Assembly: GCF_023923205.1 (NCBI RefSeq)
Contig: NZ_CP099490.1
Location: 186,001 to 250,000 of the forward strand
Source: Ornithinimicrobium cryptoxanthini
GTDB taxonomy: Bacteria; Actinomycetota; Actinomycetes; Actinomycetales; Dermatophilaceae
Length of the DNA: 64,000 bases
Direction: 5' to 3'
The first letter of the stretch is position 1. Every line of letters starts with the position of its first letter. Below the pieces are notes generated by a model that worked only from the letters and a program-made list of their open reading frames with translations, searched no databases and was not told the DNA's origin. Made by a program: the position numbers and the translations under genes. Shown here piece after piece: positions 52,686-62,051 of this stretch.

Positions 52686-52741
52686 AGGGTTGCCCCGAGA
52701 GTGTAACCGACGGCCCGCGTGGCGATCCAACCCGGGACGGA

Positions 52742-52747
52742 TACCCT
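52742..52747 (+). promoter_or_regulatory. -10 box TACCCT for dcd
   Basis: TACCCT ends 6 nt before GTG 52754, with no ribosome binding site. This fits a leaderless dcd transcript. Confidence 0.45.
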
Positions 52748-52753
52748 GTCTGC

Positions 52754-53329
52754 GTGCTGCTCTCCGACCGCGACATCCTCGCCCAGATCGATGCCGGACG
52801 CGTCCGGCTGGACCCGTGGGACCCCACGATGGTCCAGCCGTCGAGCGTCGACGTGCGCATGGACCGCTACTTCCGGTTGTTCGACAACCACAAGTACGCC
52901 GTCATCGACCCGGCCCAGGATCAGCCGGACCTCACCCGTCTGGTCGAGGTGGAGGACGGCGAGTCGTTTGTGCTGCACCCCGGCGAGTTCGTCCTCGGCT
53001 CGACCTTTGAGGAGGTCTCGCTGCCGAACGACGTGGCCGCACGCGTGGAGGGCAAGTCCTCCCTGGGCCGCCTCGGGCTGCTGACCCACGCCACGGCCGG
53101 ATTCGTCGACCCCGGCTTCACCGGGCACGTCACCCTCGAGCTGTCCAACGTCGCGACGCTGCCGATCGTGCTCCACCCCGGCATGAAGATCGGTCAGCTC
53201 TGCTTCTTCCAGCTCTCCAGCGAGAGCGAGCACCCCTACGGCTCGGACGCACGCGCGTCGCACTACCAGGGACAGCGTGGCCCCACCGCCAGCCGGTCCT
53301 TCCAGAACTTCCACCGGTCGCAGGTCTGA
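52754..53329 (+). CDS. dcd: dCTP deaminase (possibly bifunctional)
   Basis: This 191-residue trimeric enzyme supplies dUTP/dUMP for thymidylate synthesis. It has [15 protein letters not shown] (about residue 29), the catalytic segment [35 protein letters not shown] (about 96-130, with the key Arg, Ser and Glu) and [15 protein letters not shown] near 145. Actinobacterial relatives combine deamination and dUTP pyrophosphatase activity, so a bifunctional enzyme is likely. The stop is 1 bp before the start of the next gene. Confidence 0.94.
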   Translation: MLLSDRDILAQIDAGRVRLDPWDPTMVQPSSVDVRMDRYFRLFDNHKYAVIDPAQDQPDLTRLVEVEDGESFVLHPGEFVLGSTFEEVSLPNDVAARVEGKSSLGRLGLLTHATAGFVDPGFTGHVTLELSNVATLPIVLHPGMKIGQLCFFQLSSESEHPYGSDARASHYQGQRGPTASRSFQNFHRSQV

Positions 53330-53330
53330 C

Positions 53331-55001
53331 GTGCGGCTTGGGGGAGCCACCGCTCGTCGATCGGCAGGAGCGCGCCCACGCACGCTCACGGCACTGCTCG
53401 CGGCGGTCACCACACTGAGCCTGATCACGGTCCCCGCCACGGCGGACGCCCCCATGCCTGGGGATCCCCACGAAGCCGCCGTGGTCGGGAGCTCGCAGGC
53501 TGCCCCCCACGCCGAGCCGGTCGCCCCCGTGCCGACGGCGCGGCTGCACGGCGCCTCGCGCTTCGAGACGGCGGTGGCCATCTCGAAGTCTGCGTTCCCC
53601 TTCGGCGCCGACGCGGTCTATCTGGCCCGCAGCGATGTCTTCGCCGACGCCATCGCCGCGGGATCGTTGACCGATGGCCCCGTCCTCCTCGTCCCCCCGT
53701 GCGGCGCCATCCCGCAGCCGGTCCTCCACGAGATCGCGCGCGTCGACCCCGTCGAGGTCGTCGCCCTGGGCGGGACCTCGTCCGTGTGTGGGCAGACCCT
53801 CGACACCGCCGCTGCCGGCCGCACCGCGACCCGGCTCGGCGGCGTAGACCGCTATGACACCGCCGCCCTGATCGCGGACCGCGCCTTCCCGGGCGGGGCC
53901 TCCACTGTCTATCTCGCTGAGCAGCGTGAGTCGGCGGACGCGGTCGCTGGCGGTGTGCTCACGGATGGTCCGATCCTGCTGGTGGCCAACGGCTCCGACG
54001 TCGTCCCATCCCCGACCCTCGCCGCGATCGATGCCCTTGACCCCACCTCTGTCGTCGCGCTCGGCGGCTCGTCCTCCGTGACCGCCGGCGCGCTGAGCGC
54101 CGCCGCCGGCGCACGGCATACGGACCGCGTCGCGGGCTCGGACCGGTTCGCGACCTCGGCGGCCATCGCCGACCGGGCCTTCCCCGACAGCAGCAGTCGC
54201 ACCTATCTGGCCAGCGGCACCGCCATTGCCGATGCCGTCGTCGGCGGCAGCCTCACCCGCGGTCCGATCCTGCTCGTGAGGAACCGGTGCGCGGTGGTGA
54301 CCGAGCCGGTCTGGCGCCGGCTGAGCACCGAGCCGCCCGAGATGGTCGTCGCGCTGGGCGGCAGCAACTCCGTCTGCGCCGAGCAGCTGGAGACCGCGGC
54401 CCGGCTGTCAGTCTTCAGCGGCATGGAGACCGGCGACACCGACCGGCTCTATGACCTGCTGACAAAGGCGCAGGCAGTCTCGCCGCTGCGCTACGTCCCC
54501 GCCGACCTGGTCTCCTGGCGCGGCACGGCCCACCAGGTCCGCCCCGAGGTCGCCGTGATGCTCGACGCGCTCTTCGACGACGCGACCGCTGCTGGACGCC
54601 CCGGCCTCTATGTCAAGAGCGCCTACCGCTCCTACGCGGAGCAGCAGGAGACCTACGACTACTGGGTGCGCACGGTCGGCAGGGCACGGGCCGACATGAT
54701 CTCGGCCAGGCCAGGGCACAGCGAGCACCAGCTCGGCCTGGCCGTAGACCTGGGCGGGCCGAGCTGCAGCGGGTGGGCGTGCTTCGGCGACACCCCGGAG
54801 GGCAGGTGGGTGGCGGCGCACGCGCACGAGTACGGCTTCATCATCCGCTATCCCGAGGGCGGCACCGGCGTCACCGGCTATGAGTTCGAGCCGTGGCACC
54901 TGCGCTATGTCGGGCCACGGGCGGCCTGGCTGATGCACGTGCGCGACCAGATCTACTGGGACACCTACCAGCCCGTCGCCGTCGCGGACGGGACTTTCTG
55001 A
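53331..55001 (+). CDS. Secreted D,D-carboxypeptidase (VanY family) with three cell-wall-binding repeats
   Basis: This 556-residue exported protein has a signal peptide (TLTALLAAVTTLSLITVPATADA) and three tandem cell-wall-binding repeat 2 units. They start near ARLHGASRFETAVAISK (about residue 67), TRLGGVDRYDTAALIAD (about 163) and DRVAGSDRFATSAAIAD (about 262). The C-terminal peptidase of the VanY/M15B type has its zinc site in MISARPGHSEHQLGLAVDLG (about 460) and FEPWHLRYVG (about 518). It probably trims D-Ala from peptidoglycan while held to the wall. GTG 53331 follows the dcd stop directly, an unusual pairing. Confidence 0.9.
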   Translation: MRLGGATARRSAGARPRTLTALLAAVTTLSLITVPATADAPMPGDPHEAAVVGSSQAAPHAEPVAPVPTARLHGASRFETAVAISKSAFPFGADAVYLARSDVFADAIAAGSLTDGPVLLVPPCGAIPQPVLHEIARVDPVEVVALGGTSSVCGQTLDTAAAGRTATRLGGVDRYDTAALIADRAFPGGASTVYLAEQRESADAVAGGVLTDGPILLVANGSDVVPSPTLAAIDALDPTSVVALGGSSSVTAGALSAAAGARHTDRVAGSDRFATSAAIADRAFPDSSSRTYLASGTAIADAVVGGSLTRGPILLVRNRCAVVTEPVWRRLSTEPPEMVVALGGSNSVCAEQLETAARLSVFSGMETGDTDRLYDLLTKAQAVSPLRYVPADLVSWRGTAHQVRPEVAVMLDALFDDATAAGRPGLYVKSAYRSYAEQQETYDYWVRTVGRARADMISARPGHSEHQLGLAVDLGGPSCSGWACFGDTPEGRWVAAHAHEYGFIIRYPEGGTGVTGYEFEPWHLRYVGPRAAWLMHVRDQIYWDTYQPVAVADGTF

Positions 55002-55024
55002 GCGCGGTGAGGGGTCTTCGCCGT

Positions 55025-55030
55025 TAGGGT
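55025..55030 (+). promoter_or_regulatory. -10 box TAGGGT for the second osmoprotectant operon
   Basis: TAGGGT ends 6 nt before ATG 55037, and no ribosome binding site is seen. Confidence 0.5.
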
Positions 55031-55036
55031 CGAGGG

Positions 55037-56146
55037 ATGATCCAGCTCGAGGGCGTGACCAAGGAGTATGCCGGGGGCACGATGGCCGTGGACCACCTCA
55101 CCCTGGAGGCTCCCAGCGGAGAGATCACCGTCCTGGTCGGTCCGTCCGGGTGTGGCAAGACGACCTCGCTGCGGATGATCAACCGGATGATCGAGCCGAC
55201 CAGCGGGCGGATCCTGATCGACGGGCAGGACACGGCCAGGGTGCCGGCCGCCCGGCTGCGGCGCGACATCGGCTATGTCATCCAGCACGCCGGACTGTTC
55301 CCGCACCGCACGGTGCTGCACAACGTGATGACCGTGCCGCGGCTCAACGGGTGGGGCAAAGCCCGCGCCGAGTCGCGGGCGCACGAGGTGCTCGAGCTGG
55401 TCGGGCTGCCGGGGGACCTGGCCCAGCGCTATCCCGCGCAGCTGTCCGGGGGGCAGCAGCAGCGCGTGGGGGTGGCGCGGGCCCTGGCCTCAGACCCGTC
55501 GGTGATGCTGATGGACGAGCCGTTCAGCGCCGTGGACCCGATCGCCCGCGAGGGACTGCAGGACGACATCCTCGCGCTGCAGGCAGAGCTGGGGACAACC
55601 ATCGTCCTGGTCACCCACGACATCGACGAGGCGATCAAGCTGGGGCACCGGGTGGCGGTGCTGCGCCAGGGTGGTCTGCTCGCCCAGTTCAGCAGCCCCG
55701 CCGACCTGCTGGCACACCCCGCGGACGACTTCGTGGCCGACTTCGTGGGGAAGGACCGCGGCTACCGCGCGCTCAGCTTCCAGACGGCGCCCGTGCCCGT
55801 GCACCCCGAGGAGACGGTGGCGATGGGGCAGCCACTGGGTGCACGCGAGGAGGAGTGGCTGCTGGCGGTCGATGAGCAGATGCGTCCGCAGGGCTGGGTG
55901 CGCCCCGCGGAGGTCGGAGGAGCCCCGGTCGCGCGAGAGCACCTGCACCGGGCCGGAACGGTGGCCCACGTCGACGGCCCGCTGCGGACGCTGCTCGACG
56001 CAGCGCTCTCCTCCCCGAGCGGACGCGGCGTGACGGTCCGCGAGGGCGCCCTCGCGGGCACGGTGCGCGCCGAGGAGGTGCTGACCGCGATCCAGCGTGC
56101 TCCGCGCCCGAGCGGTGCGACGATCCAGGCCGCGGAGCCGCGGTGA
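55037..56146 (+). CDS. Osmoprotectant ABC transporter ATPase (OpuBA/OpuCA type)
   Basis: This 369-residue ATPase has Walker A LVGPSGCGKTTSLRMINRM (about residue 35), signature YPAQLSGGQQQRVGVARALA (about 135), Walker B VMLMDEPFSAVD (about 158) and H-loop LVTHDIDEAIKLGH (about 193). The sequence continues about 130 residues past the ATPase core, without the clear paired CBS domains seen in the ProV-type gene. It begins a four-gene operon (ATPase, permease, permease, binding protein), the classical OpuB/OpuC order for choline, carnitine or betaine import. Confidence 0.9.
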   Translation: MIQLEGVTKEYAGGTMAVDHLTLEAPSGEITVLVGPSGCGKTTSLRMINRMIEPTSGRILIDGQDTARVPAARLRRDIGYVIQHAGLFPHRTVLHNVMTVPRLNGWGKARAESRAHEVLELVGLPGDLAQRYPAQLSGGQQQRVGVARALASDPSVMLMDEPFSAVDPIAREGLQDDILALQAELGTTIVLVTHDIDEAIKLGHRVAVLRQGGLLAQFSSPADLLAHPADDFVADFVGKDRGYRALSFQTAPVPVHPEETVAMGQPLGAREEEWLLAVDEQMRPQGWVRPAEVGGAPVAREHLHRAGTVAHVDGPLRTLLDAALSSPSGRGVTVREGALAGTVRAEEVLTAIQRAPRPSGATIQAAEPR

Positions 56147-56784
56147 AGGTGCTCGGCACCGACCTGGCTGAGGTGGTGGACCTCGCGCTGCAGCACGCTT
56201 ATCTGGCCGGTGTCCCGCTGCTGCTGGGACTCCTGGTCTCCCTCCCCCTGGGGTGGCTCGCGCTGCGGCGGCGCTGGCTCTATCCGCCGCTGATCGCGGG
56301 CACCGGGTTGCTCTACACGATCCCGTCGCTGGCCCTGTTCGTGCTGCTGCCCGGCATCCTCGGCACCAGGATCCTGGACCCGGTCAACGTGATCGTGGCC
56401 ATGACGCTCTACACGATCGCGCTGCTCACCCGCACCGTGGCCGACGGCCTCGGGTCGGTGCCGGACCATGTGCGCCAGGCGGCGACCGCGATGGGCTATG
56501 GACGGCTGCGGCGCTTCTTCGGCGTCGAGCTGCCCCTGGCGGTGCCGGTCGTCTCCGCCGGGCTGCGGGTGGCCGCGGTCAGCAATGTCTCGATGGTCTC
56601 CGTCGCCGCGCTGATCGGGGTCTCGCAGCTGGGCCTGCTCTTCACCGACGGCTTCTCCCGCGGTGCGATGGGACCGATCCTGGTGGGCATCCTGGCCTGC
56701 GTGCTCCTCGCCATACTGTTTGACCTGCTGATCCTGGCGGGGACCCGGGCGCTCACGCCGTGGCTGCGGGCGGTGCGCGGATGA
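56143..56784 (+). CDS. Osmoprotectant ABC transporter permease
   Basis: This 213-residue permease has five or six helices. The family segment LLYTIPSLALFVLLPGILG is near residue 55, the EAA loop GLGSVPDHVRQAATAMGYGRLRRFFGVELPLAVPVV near 102, and SMVSVAALIGVSQLG near 145. It starts with GTG inside the ATPase stop and overlaps the next permease by 4 bp. Confidence 0.9.
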   Translation: MKVLGTDLAEVVDLALQHAYLAGVPLLLGLLVSLPLGWLALRRRWLYPPLIAGTGLLYTIPSLALFVLLPGILGTRILDPVNVIVAMTLYTIALLTRTVADGLGSVPDHVRQAATAMGYGRLRRFFGVELPLAVPVVSAGLRVAAVSNVSMVSVAALIGVSQLGLLFTDGFSRGAMGPILVGILACVLLAILFDLLILAGTRALTPWLRAVRG

Positions 56785-57476
56785 TCCAGACGATCTGGGC
56801 CTGGCTCAGCGAGCCCACGAACTGGTCCGGGCCGGGGGGCATCACCGCGCAGACCCTGGAGCACCTGCGGCTGTCGTTCATCGCGCTCGTGGTCGCCGCG
56901 CTGATCGCAGTGCCGATCGGGCTCTATGTCGGCCACACCGGTCGCGGCAAGGTGGTGCTCGTCAACGTGGTCTCCGCGTTCCGCGCCATCCCCTCACTCG
57001 GCGTGCTGCTGCTGGCAGCGCTGCTCCTGCTGCCTCGGCTGCGCGGCGAGCTGGCCTTCGAGCTGCCGAGCCTGATCGTCCTGGTGCTGCTCGGGGTCCC
57101 GCCGATCCTGGCCGGGGTCTATGCCGGCATCGGCCAGGTCGACCCGGCTGCCCGCGACGCCGCGCGCGGCATGGGAATGACCGGGTGGCAGCGGCTGTGG
57201 CGCGTCGAGGTGCCCATCGCGCTGCCGCTGATCTTCTCCGGTCTGCGGTCCTCGATGCTGCAGATCATCGCGACGGCAACGATCGCGGCAGTCGTGGGGC
57301 TGGGCGGTCTAGGCCGGTTCCTGATCGATGGTCAGGCCAACCGGGCGTATGACGAGATGGCCGGCGGCGCGCTCCTGGTCGCGCTCCTGGCGCTGGTTGT
57401 GGATATGTTGTTGGGGTTGTTGCAACGAGCGGTGGTCTCGCCCGGCCTCGCCGATGACGAACGGAAGGTCTCTTGA
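56781..57476 (+). CDS. Osmoprotectant ABC transporter permease
   Basis: This 231-residue second permease has HLRLSFIALVVAALIAVPIGLYVGHTG near residue 28, AFRAIPSLGVLLLAALLL near 62 and the EAA loop QVDPAARDAARGMGMTGWQRLWRVEVPIALPLI near 120. AATIAAVVGLGGLGRFL is near 165. ATG 56781 overlaps the upstream stop. Together with the previous gene it forms the heterodimeric channel. Confidence 0.9.
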   Translation: MIQTIWAWLSEPTNWSGPGGITAQTLEHLRLSFIALVVAALIAVPIGLYVGHTGRGKVVLVNVVSAFRAIPSLGVLLLAALLLLPRLRGELAFELPSLIVLVLLGVPPILAGVYAGIGQVDPAARDAARGMGMTGWQRLWRVEVPIALPLIFSGLRSSMLQIIATATIAAVVGLGGLGRFLIDGQANRAYDEMAGGALLVALLALVVDMLLGLLQRAVVSPGLADDERKVS

Positions 57477-58378
57477 TGAACCGTCGCCAGACGACTCTTG
57501 CCGCCCTGCTCGCCAGCAGTCTGGCGCTCACTGCCTGCGGTGGAGGCGACCCCCTCGAGGACGGTGCCCCCGCGACCGGAGGTGGCGAGGGTGAGGCCCT
57601 GATCATCGGCTCGGCGAACTTCCCCGAGAACGTGTTGCTCGCGGAGATCTATGCCGCTGCGCTCGGCGACGCCGGGGTGGAGGTCACGACGCGACTCAAC
57701 ATCGGCAACCGGGAGGCCTACATGGCCGGCCTGGAGGACGGCTCGATCCAGCTGATCCCGGAATACACCGGCAACCTGACTCTCTATCTGGACGAGACGG
57801 CCGAGGCCACCGAGAGCGACGCGGTCTATGCCGAGCTGCAGGAGGCCCTGCCGGACAACCTGACCGTGCTCGACATGGCCGAGGCACAGGACAAGGACGC
57901 CGTGGTCGTCACCGCAGACACGGCCGAGGAGTTTGACCTGGTCAGCATCAGCGACCTGCAGCCGCACGCACCCAACATGGTGCTCGGCGGTCCGGCCGAG
58001 TGGCGTGACCGGTTCACGGGCGTGCCCGGGCTGCTGGAGGTCTATGGGCTGGAGTTCTCCTCGTTCAAGCCGCTGGACGCCGGCTCGACGCTGACCGTCG
58101 AGGCGCTGAAGAACGGGCAGATCGATGCCGGCAACATCTTCACCACCGACCCGGCCATCGCGCAGAACGACTTCGTGGTGCTGGAGGACCCCGAGAGCCT
58201 CTTTGCCGCGCAGAACGTCGTCCCGCTGATTGCGACCGATGCGCTCACCTCGCAGATCGAGGAGGCCCTCAACGTGGTCTCCGCGGGCCTGACCACCGAG
58301 AACCTCACCGAGATGATGGTGCAGGTCCAGGACACCGACCCCGCCCAGGTGGCCCGGGAGTTCGTCGACGGCCTCTGA
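57476..58378 (+). CDS. Osmoprotectant-binding lipoprotein (OpuBC/OpuCC type)
   Basis: This 300-residue lipoprotein has signal peptide LAALLASSLALTAC (Cys near residue 20) and an OpuAC-type fold starting LIIGSANFPENVLLAEIYAAAL (about 44). Further motifs are IQLIPEYTGNLTLYL (about 92) and the acidic cleft SLFAAQNVVPLIA near 245. The binding domain resembles choline/betaine-binding proteins, but the exact ligand is open. TGATG links its start to the permease stop. It converges on EtfD with 40 bp between. Confidence 0.9.
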   Translation: MNRRQTTLAALLASSLALTACGGGDPLEDGAPATGGGEGEALIIGSANFPENVLLAEIYAAALGDAGVEVTTRLNIGNREAYMAGLEDGSIQLIPEYTGNLTLYLDETAEATESDAVYAELQEALPDNLTVLDMAEAQDKDAVVVTADTAEEFDLVSISDLQPHAPNMVLGGPAEWRDRFTGVPGLLEVYGLEFSSFKPLDAGSTLTVEALKNGQIDAGNIFTTDPAIAQNDFVVLEDPESLFAAQNVVPLIATDALTSQIEEALNVVSAGLTTENLTEMMVQVQDTDPAQVAREFVDGL

Positions 58379-58418
58379 CGGCGGCCGCACCGCCCGGCAT
58401 CACCGACGCCGGCGCTCC

Positions 58419-60743
58419 TCAGGCGCTGGGTGCGGGCTCCGGGTCGGGCTGGGGCTCAGGAGCCGCCTCGGCCTCCTCGTCACCCTGCCCGCGGCGCACA
58501 GCCGCCAGCAGCATCTGAGCGACGTCGACGACCTCGACCTCCTCGCGAGCACCCTCGGACTGCTTCTGAGTCAGCCCGTCAGAGAGCATCACCCGGCAGA
58601 AGGGGCAGCCGATCGCGATCCGGTCGGCCCCCGTAGCCAGGGCCTCCTCGGTCCGGTTCACGTTGATCCGCGTGCCGAGCTTCTCCTCCATCCACATGCG
58701 GGCGCCGCCGGCGCCGCAGCAGAAGGACTTCTCCTTCGTGCGCGGCATCTCACGCATCTCCACCCCGGGCAGGGCGCCGAGCAGCTCGCGGGGCGGGGAG
58801 TAGACGCCGTTGTGCCGGCCCAGGTAGCACGGGTCGTGATAGGTCACGGTCTCGGCCGTTGAGGCCACACCGGAGGTGTCGGCCTGGTCGGGCTTGGCGA
58901 CCGGGGTCAGCTTCTTCTCGCGGACCAGACGGTTGAGCAGCTGGGTGTGGTGGACCACCTCATACTTGCCGCCGAGCTGGGGGTACTCGTTCTTGATCGT
59001 GTTGAAGCAGTGTGCGCAGGTGACGACGATCTTGGTGGCGTTGACCTCGTTGAGCACCTCGACGTTCTGCTGCGCCAGCATCTGGAAGAGGAACTCGTTG
59101 CCTGCCCGGCGCGCCGGGTCACCGGTGCAGGTCTCGCCGTCGCCCAGCACCGCAAAGCTGACGTCCGCGGTGTTGAGCAGCTCGGCCACGGCGCGGGTGG
59201 TCTTCTTGGCGCGGTCCTCGTAGGCGCCTGCGCAGCCCACCCAGAACAGATAGTCCACCTCGTCCAGGTCCTCGACGTCGGCGCCGGCCATCTTGACCTC
59301 GAACGGCAGGTCCTTGGCCCAGTCCATCCGTGCGCGGGCGGACATGCCCCAGGGGTTCTGCTTGTTCTCCAGGTTCTTGAACAGGCCGCTGAGCTCGCTC
59401 GGGAAGGCCGACTCGATCAGGGTCTGGTAGCGCCGCATGTCCACGATGTGGTCGACGTGCTCGATGTCGACGGGGCACTGCTCGACGCAGGCGCCGCAGG
59501 TGGTGCAGGCCCACAGCACGTCAGGGTCGACCACGGCACCGCCGGTGGGGATGGTCGGGTCGCCCTCGGTGGCACCCACCAGCTCGCGCTGGGCCTCGGC
59601 GACGGCCGACAGCATGATGCCCCCGGTGGTCGCGCCGGAGGTCTGGTCGACCGGCTCGCCGCCGTCACCAGCGGCCGCGCGGGCCTCCTCGCTGGCCATC
59701 AGCCAGGGAGCCTTAGCGTGGTGGTGGTTGCGCAGGTTGACCATCAGCATCTTGGGCGACAGGGGTTTGTCGGTGTGCCAGGCAGGGCACTGCTCCTGAC
59801 AACGGCCGCACTCGGTGCACGTGCTGAAGTCCAGCAGGCCCTTCCAGGTGAAGTCCTCGACCTTGCCGACGCCCAGGGCCGCGTCCTCGTCGAGCTCCTC
59901 GATGTTCTCGAAGTCGACCGGCTTGCCGCCGACGGCGATCGGGGCCAGCTCACCCAGCGAGGTGCGCCCCTCGGCGTGGCGCTTGAACCAGATGTTGAAG
60001 AAGGCCAGGAAGCGGTGCCAGGCCACGCCCATGGTGGGCGTGAGCGCAACAGTGATCATCCAGCCCATCGAGATCAAGATCTTGATCAGGGCGACCACCA
60101 CGATGGTGTTTTCCAGCGCACCGACCGACAGGCCGTCAAAGAAGCTGCCCACCCAGCTGGTGGTGGGGAAGTGCACCAGGTCGGCCCAGTCGGCGCCGGT
60201 CGCCTTGCCGAGCGCGGACTCCAGACCACGCAGGACCACGATGCAGATGCCGACGCCGAGGATCACGAACTCGACGACATACGCCTCCCAGAACGTCGAG
60301 CCCCAGAAGCGGCTGCTGCGGTCGAGCGTGCGCGGATGGCTGCGTTGGCGGATCACGATCAGGGCGATGATGCCGATGATGGTGAACCAGCCGAACAGCT
60401 CCGCCAGCCAGATGTAGGGCGGCCAGTGACCGATCAGTGGCAGCGCGAAGTGCGGGTCGAACAGCTGCCCGTATGCCGTGGCGAGGGTGGTCGTGAGCAG
60501 CAGGAACCCGAGCATCACGCCCCAGTGGGCCACCGCGACGACAGGTTTGCGCGCCATCCTGGTGTGCCCGAGGAACTCCCGGACCAGCGTGAGCGTGCGC
60601 GCCCCCGGCGCGTCGGTGCGGGCCTCCGGCTGACCGAGGCGGAACTTCGCGACGAAGCCCACGATCGTGCGGACGAAGAGGCTGACCGCGACGAGCGTCA
60701 CGCCCAACCCGACGATGAGAGCGATGATCTGCAGGGGCGACAT
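58419..60743 (-). CDS. etfD: Membrane iron-sulfur oxidoreductase, EtfD/FadF-like
   Basis: This 774-residue protein re-oxidises electron-transfer flavoprotein and passes electrons to quinone in related actinobacteria. It has about five N-terminal membrane helices (to about residue 235, NarI-like heme region). Two [4Fe-4S] ferredoxin motifs follow: C309-x2-C312-x2-C315-x3-C319 and C413-x2-C416-x2-C419-x3-C423. Two CCG domains complete it: LFWVGCAGAYEDRA and CAHCFNTIKNEYP, then YHDPCYLGRHNGVY and KSFCCGAGGARMWME. An acidic Pro-rich tail ends it. It lies 9 bp after the DUF2254 gene and is a functional partner of the two acyl-CoA dehydrogenases in the window. Confidence 0.88.
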   Translation of the reverse strand: MSPLQIIALIVGLGVTLVAVSLFVRTIVGFVAKFRLGQPEARTDAPGARTLTLVREFLGHTRMARKPVVAVAHWGVMLGFLLLTTTLATAYGQLFDPHFALPLIGHWPPYIWLAELFGWFTIIGIIALIVIRQRSHPRTLDRSSRFWGSTFWEAYVVEFVILGVGICIVVLRGLESALGKATGADWADLVHFPTTSWVGSFFDGLSVGALENTIVVVALIKILISMGWMITVALTPTMGVAWHRFLAFFNIWFKRHAEGRTSLGELAPIAVGGKPVDFENIEELDEDAALGVGKVEDFTWKGLLDFSTCTECGRCQEQCPAWHTDKPLSPKMLMVNLRNHHHAKAPWLMASEEARAAAGDGGEPVDQTSGATTGGIMLSAVAEAQRELVGATEGDPTIPTGGAVVDPDVLWACTTCGACVEQCPVDIEHVDHIVDMRRYQTLIESAFPSELSGLFKNLENKQNPWGMSARARMDWAKDLPFEVKMAGADVEDLDEVDYLFWVGCAGAYEDRAKKTTRAVAELLNTADVSFAVLGDGETCTGDPARRAGNEFLFQMLAQQNVEVLNEVNATKIVVTCAHCFNTIKNEYPQLGGKYEVVHHTQLLNRLVREKKLTPVAKPDQADTSGVASTAETVTYHDPCYLGRHNGVYSPPRELLGALPGVEMREMPRTKEKSFCCGAGGARMWMEEKLGTRINVNRTEEALATGADRIAIGCPFCRVMLSDGLTQKQSEGAREEVEVVDVAQMLLAAVRRGQGDEEAEAAPEPQPDPEPAPSA

Positions 60744-60752
60744 AGGGCGATC

Positions 60753-62048
60753 CTATTCGGTGGCGTTGTCGGCGCTGGCGGCACCGGCCGCCACGCCGAG
60801 TCCCTGGGCGTCGGCACGACGCGCCAGCGTGACGTCCCGCTCGTGCGGGTAGGCCTCAGCCACGCTGTCGTCGAGCTGGGACAGCTGCTCCAGGAGAGGC
60901 CCGTGGCGATCGCGAGGCGCGTAGTCCAGCAGGTCCTCCAGCGCGGCCCTCATGCGGCGCGCGACCTGGGGAGATCCGGCGCCGAAGAGCCGCAGCTCCT
61001 CGAAGCTGAGGCGGACGTAGGCCTGCCAGTCCATGGAGGGGATGACGACCCGCTCCTGCCCGTTCTCGTCACACGTGATGTCCGCTCGCAGCTCGCGGCG
61101 GGAGAGCTGTCGCAGCACGTCCTGCACCCGGTCCAGGACCTGCACGACCGTGGTCGGGTCGGCGTTGGGGCTGTCGGCCATGGCTTTCAGCCCCATGTCC
61201 ACCAGCATCCGCAGGCCGTAGGCCACGTCCTCCTCCTGGCTGCGCTCCAGGGAGAGGACCAGGGCGCCGCGGAGACGGTCGAGGTCGACGTCGACGTCGT
61301 GGATCGTGCTCCCAGTGAGACGCGCGAGCTTGCCGTCGGCGGGGACGAACTGGCCGATGGCCGGGATGATGTCGATGCGGCAGTCCGCCTCGGTGGCGAC
61401 CGCGACCAGCTCCTCGCGCCCGATCAGGCTCAGCACGCCAGACGTGCGTGCGGTGACCAGGTGCGGGTCCAGGGCCTGGTCGTCCTCGAGCCGGCCCGGG
61501 TAGACCTTGTCCATCAGGCTCCGCGTGTCCCCGCCGACGAGCTCGATCAGCGAGGACACCCGGAGCTGGCGGCCGATGTGGTGGATATAGACGACGAGCA
61601 CCACGATGTTGACGATCACGAGGAGGAACGTGACGGCGATCGAGATCCCCGGGACAACCGGGGACTCCTCGCTCACCTGCACCTGCCGCATCGTGAGCAT
61701 CGCCTGCACGAAGGTCGCCACGAACAGGCCGATCGCGTGCTGACTGGGGCGATCCTGCAGGAAGGTCTGCACGATGCGGGGGGAGAACTGTCCCATCGCC
61801 AGCTGCACGACGACCATGGTGATCGACAGGACGGTTGCCACCAGGCTGATCATGGAGGCCGCCACCGCACCGAGGATCCCCAGCGCCGCGTCCGGGCCAC
61901 CGATGACGTCGATCGGGACCAGCTGGAAGTTTGTCCTGCTGTCCAGCGTGGTGGTGATGGCGTTCAGGATCAGGCCCCCGACGGCATACACCAGTGGGAT
62001 GAACCACAGGCCGCTGCGGAGGTTGCTGAGGATCTTTGACAGCTGCAT
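60753..62048 (-). CDS. DUF2254 family membrane protein
   Basis: This 431-residue protein has four hydrophobic segments in the first 150 residues (GLWFIPLVYAVGGLILNAI; ASMISLVATVLSITMVVVQLAM; HAIGLFVATFVQAML; ISIAVTFLLVIVNIVVLVVYIHHI). A large cytoplasmic domain follows, with the conserved GVLSLIGREELVAVATEADCRIDIIPAIGQFVPADG at about residue 205. The family is widespread in bacteria and of unknown function. AGGAGG lies 8 nt before the ATG and can be sequestered in a hairpin. It shares an operon with etfD. Confidence 0.85.
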   Translation of the reverse strand: MQLSKILSNLRSGLWFIPLVYAVGGLILNAITTTLDSRTNFQLVPIDVIGGPDAALGILGAVAASMISLVATVLSITMVVVQLAMGQFSPRIVQTFLQDRPSQHAIGLFVATFVQAMLTMRQVQVSEESPVVPGISIAVTFLLVIVNIVVLVVYIHHIGRQLRVSSLIELVGGDTRSLMDKVYPGRLEDDQALDPHLVTARTSGVLSLIGREELVAVATEADCRIDIIPAIGQFVPADGKLARLTGSTIHDVDVDLDRLRGALVLSLERSQEEDVAYGLRMLVDMGLKAMADSPNADPTTVVQVLDRVQDVLRQLSRRELRADITCDENGQERVVIPSMDWQAYVRLSFEELRLFGAGSPQVARRMRAALEDLLDYAPRDRHGPLLEQLSQLDDSVAEAYPHERDVTLARRADAQGLGVAAGAASADNATE

Positions 62049-62051
62049 GTG

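Noticed and set aside
58379..58418. Terminator between the osmoprotectant operon and etfD.
   Set aside because: GCCCGGC and GCCGGCG can pair only partly, and the stem is no better than chance in such GC-rich DNA.
58947..62039. A 1030-codon open frame on the plus strand opposite etfD and the DUF2254 gene.
   Set aside because: Same reason: the opposite strand encodes recognised proteins with intact Fe-S and membrane motifs.
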